DNA of 64,000 nucleotides from Quillaja saponaria (lineage: Eukaryota > Streptophyta > Magnoliopsida > Fabales > Quillajaceae): positions 20,034,062 through 20,098,061 of the forward strand of contig CM055611.1 in assembly GCA_029379385.1 (NCBI GenBank), written 5' to 3'. Shown in pieces: positions 26,001 through 38,187 of the stretch. Within the stretch, counting starts at the first letter, position 1. The number at the start of each line of letters is the position of its first letter. The position numbers and the translations under genes are program-made. The notes beneath the pieces were generated by a model. The model had not been told where the DNA came from. It ran no database searches and saw only the letters and a program-made list of their open reading frames with translations.

Positions 26001-29000
26001 AGGAGTGCTTCATTATAGGACTTTATACCAAAGTCGACATAAGCCGTCCATCTTCTTTCATGAGTCACTGGTTCTTTAAACATATATAGATATATTCGTA
26101 GACCAGCTATTCCTGATTTCATGTTGACAAGAATTTTGTGTTTATGATGAATTTAAGAGGCATATCATGTTCTATTCTAAAAATCCTTCTTCCCTTTTGT
26201 TTGGTTCCCTAGGCGTATAGCTCACCTAGAGAAGATCCAGAACTAAGTGCAGAGGAAAAAGAGCTGATCTTGGGTGGCAGTGTATCAAGAGAACCTGTTT
26301 CAGTCATTCCGTGGAAACTAATTTTATCAAAAGCACCTGTTTGGGCTCTCATAATCTCCCACTTCTGCCATAATTGGGGAACATTTATTCTATTGACCTG
26401 GATGCCTACATACTACAATCAGGTACTGAACCTATTACTAAATATTGATGACATAAAATAGATGCATAAAATACGCATACTAGTGATGTATCATAGTGTT
26501 ATCAAAGGCTCTAGGCGCACCTAGGCGCTAGGGGTCCCTGGAGCCTAGGCGCAAGGCGCAGGCGTGTGCCTTAGAAAAGTTAGGCGCACGCTATAAAAAA
26601 AAATCTACATACAATAATTCCAAGCTTACAGGAAGTAAAAACTAACACCATTAAGTTATGACATAGAAAAAAGCATCCATAGGCAAGAAATCCAGCAAGT
26701 AGAAAGTAAGGTTGATAAAAACGATCTAGGTAAAGTAAATATGTCAAGCAGGTTGTCCACTAAGCTAACAAATAAAAATTGAATTTATACTTCTTTCTTA
26801 AAGATGGCAGAGATAGCTAAGGTTTAATGCTGATCATTACTGCTGAATATCCTTTGTTTTTCAGGTACAAAACAGAGTAGAGATAGTTAAAATTTAAGCC
26901 ACACAAGAGATTAGACTAAGCAGAAGATGAATAAGAAGACCTAACTTAAAAACATGATAGATAATAGGCAGACTTACACTGAAATTATGTTTTGTTTTTT
27001 GGCCAGGGAAACTCAGACTCAGTAGGCTGCTTAGTATCAGGATTTTGATTAAGCTGTTGTGCTAGGTTTTTTTTTTATGTTTAGGGACCTTTCAAGTTTC
27101 TATTAAGGCTCTTTCCAATGTTTGACTTTTCCTATTTATGAGGAAACTGAAAAACTGAAGAGTTTTCCTTAAAAAAGAAAAACTGAAGAGCTTTTTCAAA
27201 AAAAAATAACTTGTAGCACCTTAAGTGCGCCTCATGGCTCCTCAAAACATGAAAAAGGCGCGCGCCTAGTGAGCCTAGGCAACGCCTTAGTGTTAGCGCC
27301 CGCCTTTAGAGGTGCAGAGGTGAGGGGTTTGCGTCTTTTGCGCCTAAGGCGCGCCTTTAATAACACTGAATTGTATCATATATAAGAATATGTGCAATTC
27401 TTGATGTATATTACATATACACTAAGAATCACTTCAAAACATCATACGTAAATGTATTGTATCAGTATTTTTATCTAATATATTTGTGATTCATTAGAAT
27501 GTCCCATTGTATCAATTAGATTGTCAGTGTCTTAAGAGTTACTTGCATTCAGCTGGCTAATGAGGGATTATTGTCTAGTACCTGTACTCAACAACTAGAT
27601 ACAAAATATTTGATAGTGTAGGTACCACATTACTTTTCCAGTTAACAACTCATTTTGGACCAGTTGCACTAGTGTAGGTATGCAAAATATTTGATAGTCT
27701 AATGAAATTCTGAATTTATCCTTCCATCATTAGTGTTCCCAAAACTTAAGATTCTGTTACAAAGTACTGAGCCTATGCAAATCCGTCATTTACTAATATC
27801 TTCTCTTCAGCCCTTCTTTCTGAAGGCTTCGGCTAAGTGACTTGGGTTTATTCTTCTCCAGTAAGGTTGACATAAATCTCTGACCAATAGACTCATAATC
27901 ATATTATCATATAAGAATCTCAAATAGCATTCAGCTTGACTTTGTTAATTGGAAACTGTTTGCAATTTCCTATACATTTTACTATATGACTCTCAAATAT
28001 GCAAAAGCTTGAGCACAAAAGCTACTTCAATGGCTTATTTATAAAGCTTATAGAGTTTCTCTTCAAGAACATCAACTGTTGCTATAACAATAGATAGATA
28101 GATGCCGAAACACTTGAAAGCAACTATTCACTAGATAAAAATTTATCTTTTCCTCTGTTTTCTTCTAAGTGGATCAAATCAAAATGCAAAAAAAATAAAC
28201 GTGTAAAATGTCAAGTTTGTTGAATCAACATTACCCATCTAGTCTTTGTTGTTTTCTCAGGTTTTGAAGTTCAATCTCACTGAATCAGGACTCTTCTGTG
28301 TCCTCCCTTGGTTAACCATGGCTGTCTTTGCGAATATAGGAGGCTGGATAGCTGACACACTCGTAAGCAAAGGTTTTTCCATAACAGCAGTTAGAAAGGC
28401 AAGCATTATCCCTGGTCTGACTCCTGTTCTGATTGTACTGTTTTAACTTCTGTACAATAATGAGACTTGGGGAATTATAAAAAAAAAGCTCATTGGGTTT
28501 GCATGGTCTTATTTATAAATTGGTTTCTTAAAAATAATATTGAAAAGAGGTAATTCCATGATTGATATCCATTTCAATCTACATACCTATAGTAGTTAAT
28601 CTTTATTGATTAGGTGAATGAATTTGTTGATTGAGCTCCTCTTTCCGATATACCAAACATAAACTCATTCATTACTAAGATTGCAGTAAAATAAATTTGT
28701 ACATGAATTTTTTTTCAGTTGTTTGTTATTTTCCTAAGATGACTAATTGTATAATAGTCTTCCTGATCAAATATTTTTAAGAACATATGACAGTTTGGAT
28801 AGGTTATTTTCTTTTCCCCTTTTACTTCCTGAATATAACTCTGTTCTTGATCGTCCCTATATGGCAGATCATGCAATCGATTGGGTTTCTGGGCCCTGCC
28901 TTCTTTCTCACACAGCTGAGCCATGTCAAGACACCTGCTATGGCAGTACTATGCATGGCATGCAGTCAGGTTTGACCTAGTTGAATATAGATTTACTTGC

Positions 29001-30620
29001 TATTGGATTCTATAGTTTATTCTTCTCAGATTGTTGTTTGATACTTTTCTCTATGATGTTTTCTTGTCCACTATACAGTCCGAAGCTAATGGTTAGTGAA
29101 CAGGGAATTTATTGAATTTTATTTATGCGATTAACTCTTAGATACAAATATCTCCACAATTAGAAACTTAGAATGTCCTTTCATAACAGAGAAGAAAAAT
29201 TGAATGGCATGGCACAAGGAAAATAAAGAAGAAATCACCTCCACAAACTTCTGCTGGTGAAATTTGACATTCATGCAACTTATATTAGTATATGTGATTA
29301 TATCTAGCAAACATTTTATGATTACAGCAATGTATCCTGAGATTTCAACTAAAGGAAAATCATGCATATGGGTATAGTACAAACAGAATGGATATGCTAA
29401 TGCAGCAAGTTGTGGAAAACTAGGATATAAAATACAATGTTTATTCATATAACTAAATGTGAGGAACAAGATTTGCCTATGTAATGAGGAAAAGATAAAG
29501 TGCACATGAGCATAGTACAAACAGTATGAGTATACTACTGCAGCAAGTCATGGAAAACTAGGATATAACATGTGAATTAAATATAATGTTTATTCATAAA
29601 ACTGTATGTTTAGCCTCATAAGATTTGCACATGTAATGATGAAAAGGTATAGTGCCAGATTGCCTTTCTTATGCTCTCACTTAGTCTCATTTTAATTATG
29701 CAGAAGCATTGCCTATGAAAATCGATGCTTGTGAAGGCGGCAAACTACAGGACTTTCCTTTTTTTATCAAAAATATTGGATTCTAATCAAATTACATTGT
29801 TTTCTTGACAGGGTTCTGATGCATTCTCACAATCTGGTCTCTACTCCAATCACCAAGATATTGGGCCACGCTATGCAGTAAGTTGTTACTTTCTTCTTCA
29901 GTCAACATATATCACTACCAATGAACTATAGATAACATGCAAATATATACACAGAGAGAGTTTCCTGTTTACATTTCCTGTTACTATTTTAATATCATTT
30001 TATATTCTAGAAAGGTGGAAACAGCTCTTCAGAAGTAGGAAATATTGGTTAGAAATATTAACAAAATGCTTTACGAGTAGCAAATACTGATTAGAAAATT
30101 AAAATGTAATATAATCTATAAAGTGCAATACATCTATCTTATTTCTCTCTTTTTTTCTATTTTATGGGTGGATGGTGTGTGTGGACTGTGGAGGTTGTTC
30201 TTTCAAACAATCAAACAAATTTCTGAGAGTATTATTATTTTCATTCCTTCTCTCGTTTGCCTTAATTCTTCTGTAAAAAGATGAATAATCCGAGTTTAAT
30301 GTCTTTATCTGCTAAAAAATTTCAACCACAGGGAGTTTTGTTGGGATTATCTAACACAGCAGGAGTACTTGCTGGTGTCTTTGGTACAGCTGCAACTGGT
30401 TACATACTCCAAAAAGGTGCTAGAAAAGTGTCCAATTTCATCTTTTTTCTGGGGCTTTCCAGTCTATTCAATTTCAACCTTCTGTGTTAGAGTCCATTCA
30501 CTAATAAGCTATGTGTTTACAGGTTCTTGGGACGATGTGTTCAAAGTTGCTGTCGCTTTGTACATAATAGGCACATTGGTCTGGAATATCTTTTCAACCG
30601 GCGAGAAAGTTCTTGACTAA
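23096..30620 (+). CDS. PHT4;4: Plastid PHT4;4-type anion/ascorbate transporter (MFS), frame broken in the transit-peptide exon
   Basis: Exons: 23096-23150, 23829-24315, 24773-24880, 25168-25323, 25648-25863, 26213-26422, 28261-28398, 28868-28969, 29812-29877, 30332-30416, 30523-30620. Exon 1 starts MAIGGLISNRNFG, which I recall as the start of Arabidopsis PHT4;4 (ANTR2). The body from PWWEEFPKRWIIVLLC on is an intact major-facilitator transporter of the SLC17/PHT4 type: NMDRVNMSIAILPMS, GGIWADKIGGK, FMGIGEGVAMPAMN and the ending FSTGEKVLD. Members sit in the chloroplast envelope or thylakoid and carry phosphate or ascorbate. Exon 2 holds a 17-bp tandem duplication (23913-23929 and 23930-23947). 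It brings a TGA into frame at 23924 and shifts to the frame of the transporter body. Translation could instead begin at ATG 23926 or 23944, giving about 522 or 516 residues and a different leader. Intron 7 is GC-AG. Intron 6 contains a transposon. Confidence 0.9.
26496..27372. mobile_element. Non-autonomous DNA transposon with GC-rich inverted ends, in intron 6 of PHT4;4
   Basis: The left end reads GTGTTATCAAAGGCTCTAGG and then AGGCGC-rich sequence. The right end, read inward, is GTGTTATTAAAGGCGCGCC after a few extra bases. The octamer GTATCATA flanks both sides (26488-26495 and 27373-27380), which fits an 8-bp hAT-like target duplication. The ends are strikingly rich in GGCGC and CCTAGG repeats in an otherwise AT-rich intron. 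The interior (about 600 bp) has no coding frame, so it would depend on a transposase supplied elsewhere. Confidence 0.6.
29365..29655. repeat. Two-copy tandem duplication in PHT4;4 intron 8
   Basis: Two adjacent diverged copies, 29365-29503 and 29504-29655, share ATAGTACAAACAG, GGAAAACTAGGATATAA, ATGTTTATTCATA and TGTAATGA in the same order. The second copy has a short insertion. A 129-codon minus-strand frame across this region is a chance frame inside the intron. Confidence 0.75.
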
Positions 30621-31422
30621 GAGAATGCACTGATGGGTAGGAAGATACAGCCGACACAACCATAGAGTTCTTACACAGATGGAGTTAGTATTAAAAAAAC
30701 CAAATATGTCAGCACTCAGCTTCGCAAAAGTGGGTAAATACCCTGCCGAACTAAGACTGAGAACCTCCTTCAAAGTTTTTGTACCAACTTGAAAGACCTG
30801 TTTACAGGTTAATGCCTTAATCATTCTGTCTACATGTTTTCTCTGTAAAGCATTTCTGGGCAATCATTTTCATTCGTCACCCATATTTACGCCCACGCTA
30901 CATTTCATCCAAGTGAACCTCATACAAACTCAAATTTTAAAGCAGTGTCATGTTAGAAGCAATATTATATATACTTTCAACATTGGTCCTATGTGCCTAT
31001 TGTACTCCTCTCAGTTATTCCCCTGTAAACATGGTTCTGACAATGGATCAGGTTTGAGCTGGGAATTTCTTGAATTGTGGTTGGGTAAGGATAGAACTTC
31101 TTGTGGATAAATGAAGTCCACATGCAGGATTCTGGGGTAGCCAGTTGAAACAGTAAAGTAAAGAATAAGGTCAGTTCTTTTTTAATTATGAACATTGTTG
31201 TCATGAACTTGCCCCACTCACAATATCTTTTATGTATTTATATTTATACTAATGAAAAAAATTTGAAACATTTAAACAAACAAGAACATAAAGAATGCTA
31301 TGGAGATTTTGAACATTCCTACAAGTAAAACAGAGTAAAAAAAACATTGACCAACCCAAGTCCCCCAAAATTTACCCAAATCCTTCTCACTTGGAACCAT
31401 ATGCCCCAAATTCTCAATTCCG

Positions 31423-33037
31423 TCACTCCTTATTAACATCCAGAAACTCGTTTCCATTAATCTCTTCCTCCCTCTTCTTTTTTATGCTTGCAATGATTCC
31501 CTTTAAGTCCCTATGATACACATTGACCTTAAGCCCATGTTTCATGAACAATGTCAATGACATTTTCTGCTCCACCTTGAGTTCTGGTGCCACCACAAGC
31601 CGGTGGTGGAGCAGGACTGCTGCCGCTACCGACTTCATTTGTAGATAAGCTAAATCCTTCCCCAAGCATATCCTTGGACCAGCATTAAAGGCAACAAATT
31701 TATAAGAGTCATGCATTATGAATTTCTTTCCATCTTGTGACAACCACCTTTCAGGGCGAAACTCCAAGCAATCCTCACCCCATGTTGATCTCATCCTCCC
31801 GGCCGCATATATCGAATATGTTACCGATGAACCCGCAGGAACAAATGTACCGTCCGGTAACACATCGTCGGCCACCACATGTTTTGAATCCTCAGGCACT
31901 GAGGGATAAAGGCGTAAGGTTTCAGACAATGCTGCCTTTAGATATATCAAACGGTCAACTTCCTCAAATGACAACGGTTCATCAACCCACTTTGCCACGT
32001 CATCTCCACGTGTTTCAATCAAAACGGTGTAGATTTCGCGTAGGATTTTCTCTTCAACTCTTGGGTTTTGAATTGTCAACCAAAAGAACCAGCTCAATGC
32101 AACTGATGATGTGTCACGTCCAGCTAGGATGAAATTCAATGCCACGTGTTGAAGGAAAGAGTCTGAGTAGGATTGCTTTTTCTTCATAAACCTTGACAAC
32201 AAATCATCATGTGGGTTCCCATCTTTTGGCTGACTAAGCAACTCGAGCTTACGTTTATCAATCACACTCGATAAGTACTTCTCAATGTGTACAAGGCTTC
32301 GGCTCAAGCTGACTTCCATTCCAAGCCGAAGCCATTTTTTAAACTTCCACATAACCTCCGGCAAAATAAACCGCTGGAGCGAGGCCTTCAGTGGCTTTGT
32401 CGAAAGCCGAGGCGAAGCCATTTTCTGGTAGCCCAGGCGCACAAGTTTGTGGGTCCTTTCCAAAAGCCAAGCCGCAAATGTTGTCAAACGTGAGCCGAAG
32501 CATTAAGTCTTGTAGATCCACCGGCTTGGTTTCTAGCTGAGCCGTCTTAAGTATTACACATAACCTATCCTTGATAGCTCGATTCACCCAACGAGCCATG
32601 GCTTGGCGCAAAGTCCTGGTGGTGAATTCCAGTGCGGCAGTCTTCCTCTGAAATAGCCACGTGTCACCATCAGAATTAAAGATCCCATCACCAAGAAGAT
32701 CATGAAAAACAGCTTGCCATGTGGGTCCCTTTGGGTAATTATCAAACCGGGTTTTCAACAAGTGCTCCACATTTCTCGGGTCACACGTGACAGTCACGAG
32801 GCCTTGCTTCTTAGCTAGGAATGGAATTGCACAGATGCAGGTCTGGTACGTGCCACCACACGCGCTGAGATTATCAGAAATCCAATCATGTAGACGATCA
32901 CAATTCTCAATCAAGCCTGGAAGACTGCCAAATAAGGGCCAGACACGTGGACCCTTTATTGACCGTGAGATGAATGTGAACCATAGTAGATAAGCTGTGA
33001 TAGCCGTTAAGATCAGTAGAGCAGTAGAAATTTCCAT
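31423..33037 (-). CDS. CYP86A: Cytochrome P450 CYP86A fatty-acid omega-hydroxylase with a 1-nt frameshift
   Basis: A single-exon gene typical of CYP86A. It starts [20 protein letters not shown] (membrane anchor), then [18 protein letters not shown] and [14 protein letters not shown]. Later come the I-helix AGRDTSS, the K-helix ETLR, FRPERW and the haem-binding [12 protein letters not shown] with its cysteine ligand. Length is about 537 residues if read across the break. Known role: ER-bound omega-hydroxylation of C16/C18 fatty acids for cutin and related polymers. The N-terminus resembles the CYP86A7/A8 type more than the root suberin enzyme CYP86A1. After about residue 217 (FDKATE) the frame shifts: the sequence has GAAGGCCTCG where GAAGCCTCG would continue the protein (near 32385). 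Everything on both sides is well conserved and free of stops. The allele is therefore either freshly inactivated or carries an assembly error. Confidence 0.9.
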
Positions 33038-33432
33038 TGATCAATGCTCAGTGAAGATTGAACTTTCTAGGAAACCTTATTTTCCCTGAAAATCAGCCCA
33101 ACTTAGAAAAAAGGGAACTTGTTACCAAATGCACCTCCAAAAGAAAAGTTTCTTTGGAGAGTATTCATATGATTCAACTTCAGTGAAGAGGATGTGAGTA
33201 GGAAAACTGTTACCAAAGAAATATTTTCCTGGAAAATCAGTTTGTTGAAGGGAAAAGCAAAAAACTTGTGCAATGAATCTCAAATAGAAGAAAAACCCAG
33301 ATGATATTTTACATCAAAAGTGATAAATTGGTGTTTTTCTAAGAGAAGAAGGAGTAAGAAGATGAAAAAAAGAAGAGAAAAAACAGAGCAGTGAGTGTTA
33401 GTAGTACATAAGCAAGTGTTACCTAGAGGAAA

Positions 33433-33440
33433 ATTTATAG
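33433..33440 (-). promoter_or_regulatory. Probable TATA box of CYP86A
   Basis: On the minus strand CTATAAAT follows a run with no nearby ATG and precedes an open leader of roughly 360 nt to the start codon at 33037. The position is plausible but unproven. Upstream, 33708-33726 holds a short GA/CT repeat. Confidence 0.45.
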
Positions 33441-33799
33441 GTAAAATGGTACTGAAAAGCAATTATTATAGCCAGACTGGTCCTTGACATTGCACTGTCT
33501 CTCTTAAGCTATCAGATGCACCACCATTAATGCTCTGAGAGGTTGTTGAAAACTTTTAAACAAAGAACAGCTAGACCTGTCAAGAGAGAATTAAGCACAC
33601 ACACCTCTATCTAAAGATTTCTCTCTCTAGTACAACTAATTTTTGCAGGAAATGGAAGGGGGTTTGAGTCCAAGCAATGAATGAGATTAGTTGAGGAACT
33701 TGGACAGAAAGAGAGAGAGAGAGAGACCCAAAAGAAAACACACAGTCTACTGTGAATTCTGTGGGTGTTTGTGAATTGTGACCAAAATTTTACCATTTT

Positions 33800-36700
33800 G
33801 TTTTCATTTCCACTTTAAATGCAAATGGGTTTTGTCATGTGGGTTTTGGTTCAGAGTTGTGAGCAAACCACCAACAATTAATAGCTTTCAATTTTTTTAA
33901 TATATTTTTTCATAAATAATATTTACATCGATCACAAAATATAACATATCAATACAGTTTTAATATTATCAATTCAAACATGAGATATTAAATCATTATC
34001 TTCACAAATTGGTATAAACACGTCTATAACTAATTTTACTTGTGTGACTGGTTTCTTATCTGTTTTATTTTATTTTGCCTACAAACTGCAAAATCTTGTA
34101 GAGAAACAATTCTAGAATTCATCACAAAAGAGTTGACCTCCTCAGGTTATTTATTATGGCTTCAGGATAAGAAGTATTTTTTTTTTTTCTGTAAAATGAA
34201 ATTATGCATCTACTGGTGACTTGAATCAAAGTCAAATTTACAAGAAGACAAGCTGTGCCTCAGATGTTCAGACGTTAACAATGGTCAATGTTTCCTGCAG
34301 AATTCATTTCTCGAATTTTCCTTTGAAGTGATGAAATGAACCAAGGTTTTGATTGGTCACAAGTTTCTTGCCCTTTAAGCAATGATAAATGCATGTTAAA
34401 TTGGGTTTTATCTTATTTCCCAATTAGGCAATAAGATTACAAACTTGGGGGAAAGTACAAATTGGTAGCCCAAGTTAGATCACAAAGTTATAATGATTAA
34501 TTAATATGTAATGTTGTGTAAGTTATGTGAATTATATAGTTTATCATCTAAAATAGTTTTATTGAAAAGTGATATAAAGATGAGTTTTTTTTTTCTTTAC
34601 TATCATGTCAATTTACATATTTTCCATTTGAAATCAAAATTAAATATTAGCATGCTAAATAAATTTTATAAGTCATCTTGACTAAGTATTCCCACAAGTT
34701 GACATAAAAAAGAATGAAAAAAAAAAAAGTATTGCCTCTAAATGTTTACTAACGTATTCCCCTCACCAAAAGAAAATTGTAGTTGAGATTATTTGGGTTT
34801 GGATTGCATAGGTCGAGTTCGTAGGAATCATCTCCTTAATTTTAGAAAGTAGTTTGAACTTATTTTGAAAAACACTTTTTATGTATTATCTTTTAGGAAA
34901 AATTTGATTTCAGTTTTCTGGTTAGATAAAATTGGTTATTCTTTTAATTTTGGTAATTCAAAAATTCAATTGCTTTTAAATTCTGAAATTCTTGAAAAGT
35001 GTGTTATGTTCAATGATTTATACAGAATGAGTTAGCACTTTTAAATATTAATTCCTTTTTAAATACTGAAAAAATTATTTCTAAAAGATCTTTAATTAAA
35101 GAGAAATAAGTTAAACTGGATTGTTGATCATAATAAAAGAATATAAATAATTAAGATGCATCCATTTTGATGTAAAGGATTTGTCCAGCGAATGATCTAA
35201 AACACTTAATAAGAATATAATTTTTAGAAGGATTTATCTAGTGTCCTAAGAATAATTGTTAAAGTTGTATAAATAACAAATTTGTATCATTTTTTATTGT
35301 AATTAATAATGATTTTAGTGTTATTTAATACATAAATTATTATTTTTTAAAAAAAATTGATTTTCAAAAGACTTTATTTATTATAATTTTAACAAGTGAT
35401 TTTAGGACACTGTTAAAAAAAAAATTTTAATTTGAAATATTTCAAAAACAACAAATAATTTGCAATAAATAATACTTCTTTGTTCCTAAAATTATTATCT
35501 TTCTTTGAAAAAACATATATTTTTATGCAATCTCATTAATTACAATAATCAGGACTATATTATTACCAACTTATAAAAATTCTTAAATACAAAATATATA
35601 ATGGAGTAAATATCTAATTTTTTAAAGATTTTATTAGAAACTTATCATTTAATAATTATTCACTTTTGGAAGTGGACAATTATTTTAAAACAATTATATA
35701 TAAAATTAAAAATAAAATTATTTGGAAAAGTACAAATTTTTATGTATTAATTATTTTAATCAGAACAATCGTTAAACAATTTTTTATGTAAGTTGAAACA
35801 TGAACAATTAAATTGATGAATTTCAGGCAACAAAAATGGGTGAAGAAATTGAAAATGGCAGCTATGAAGTCAAAAGGAATCAATTTTGATTGCATTGAAT
35901 GTCAGAATATTGGAGTTAATTGCAACATCATGAATCCAGCAAAAGTCTTGCGAGTATTCCCTAGATATTCCTCCTCCCCAACGTGTTTTTTGTAAGTAAT
36001 TCAATACATTCCATACCCAAAAAGACAAAAACAAAAACCAGTTTTTTTAATTTTTTTAATTACTATCTTAGTCCACGAAAATTACATCACTTTTTATTTT
36101 AGGTCTTGATGAATATTTTTTAATTCAAAATTCATTTTCTTTTTCAAATTGGTCCTTCAGAACTTAATTTTTAATTAAATCTTTAATATAGTCATGCTTG
36201 TTAAATTGAGGAAGATAAAGATGAAGGTGAAAGAAAATATAACATCAACCATATCAATATATGACTTTTTTTTTTTGGGTTGAATTTCATTTTTATCCTA
36301 ATTAATCTTTACCCAAAAAATAATAATAATAATTTTAAAAGTATTTTTTTTTAATCTTTCGTGATAAGCTAAGTTCCCTTCAAATCATAAATTGTTAGAT
36401 ATTTTTAGTCACATCAACTAATTTCATTGAATTGCAGAGAATCCAGGTGAATCTGGATAAACCCGCTCAATGAAAAAGGACAATATTAAAAAATGTAATA
36501 TATACGGTCTTTAAATTTTAAAATATTTAAAAAAACATTAAATTAATTGTTAATCACAACAACAACTAATAGTAAAAGAAATTATATCTATCACCTTAGT
36601 AAATACCTAAAAAAAACACATGGAATCGGACCTACAATAAAGGTTGGATGGGATGGCTCAGATTGGCATATTCAAGTAAAGTCACATTGAAACATGGGGT

Positions 36701-38187
36701 AGCCAAATAGGTGAAAATTTATGCAGTTGGATCGGCTCCTAATAAATCGTCCTGATAAAATTTAGAAGTTGCCAAGCTACGAGAAGTAAAATCTGCAATT
36801 TAAATGAATCATGATAATATGAACCAAATAAAACTGAACTTTCATTTATGGATTTCTTATAAGATTGAGCAAATAATTTACAATAGGTACTAACATTTTC
36901 TTTCTGTTGGTTATATATAAATTGTTCATTGAATAATGTAAGTGAAGACAATCAATTCCAGACATCAACTATATTGGTCACCCACAAAGAACTACCTATA
37001 ATTACTTTGGCATACCTATACACATCAAATGCATCACTGTCCTTATTGACGAAGAAAAAAAGAATTCACCCATGCCAACGGCTTATTTGGGTGAGAAATT
37101 TTAAGGTTAGTTGCATCTGATAAGACGGGCGATCTAGATTGTACATGTAATGCATATCTTGCTCTCATGCACATGTGAGATTGTGCGTATAGCAAGGAAA
37201 GACAGGAAAGACAGGTGCCGCTGGTCAAGCTATGCCACTATAAGCTGTCTGCAATATCCATGGCTCTATCATATGTAGTATATAACAGTTTTAACTAGAT
37301 TGCAAATGATAATAATGTAATCAATGTCACTGATCCATGCAATGAGCAAGACCATCAGAACTCAGAAGGAATTTCTCCACCAACTGTTGCTAATAGTGCA
37401 TCTATGGGACATATTTCTAACTTATCCTCATTGAACTCTCATGATTTGGCCTTTTAGGTCTACTAACTCTACACTGCCTGCAGTACATGAAGTCAAAAAT
37501 CTTCCATTCTAATTTACTTACAAAATCCTAGGTTATTTCCTTTGATACATGTTGAGAAATTCCAAAACAAAAATCAGAAAAGAAGTATGTATGACTCCAT
37601 CTAGTTAATCGCCAAGTTTAGTAATCAGAGAGGATGACCCCGCGGCTGGCACACACCATCCAATTCATAGAGGAGCCTGCAGGAAACCCTCCAAAGCACA
37701 CTCGTACCAAACAAAACAGCATAGCCATTTACAAAGAAAGAAAACTACAACCAATTGGGATTAAGAAAATAGCATGGATAATAATTTTAAAAGGAATGGA
37801 AATAAATAACACCAGTAACATTATACTATCATAGAATCAAAAAATCAAGATACAGAGCAACCTATCAGGCTTAATATGAGAGGCTTGATGCAGTATTATC
37901 AGCACATACCAACAGCATATAGCGGATAACCATTATAAACCTACTAACAATCAGATACAAAATACATTTTTACCTTTTCCAGTCCTTTGAAAAGCACTGA
38001 CTCCATCCATCCAGTCCACACAAGATTTGTACTGCTTTCATGTTGCTCAAGCTTGTACGTGTAGACCTACGTGTAGGTTTAATTACATTTGAATTGAACG
38101 CATCCTTGCACATTCCATGTGGGTTGTGTTCAATGATATATCAGACTACTTTGATAACCATGTTTCAGGCAGTACTATGTCAGGTTA
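33800..38187. other. Gene-poor AT-rich region
   Basis: No protein family was recognised on either strand. Most of 33.9-36.6 kb is low-complexity AT-rich sequence. The short frame near 35813 (MMNFRQQKWVKKL) has no support from splice sites or homology. From about 36.7 kb the composition becomes more balanced. That part probably includes the 3' UTR and downstream flank of ORC5. Confidence 0.5.

Noticed and set aside
29131..29520. 129-codon minus-strand frame
   Set aside because: It lies wholly inside an intron of the PHT4;4-type gene, across a tandem duplication, with no recognisable domain.
31718..32132. Plus-strand frames of 63 and 131 codons
   Set aside because: They are antisense shadows of the strongly conserved CYP86A coding region.
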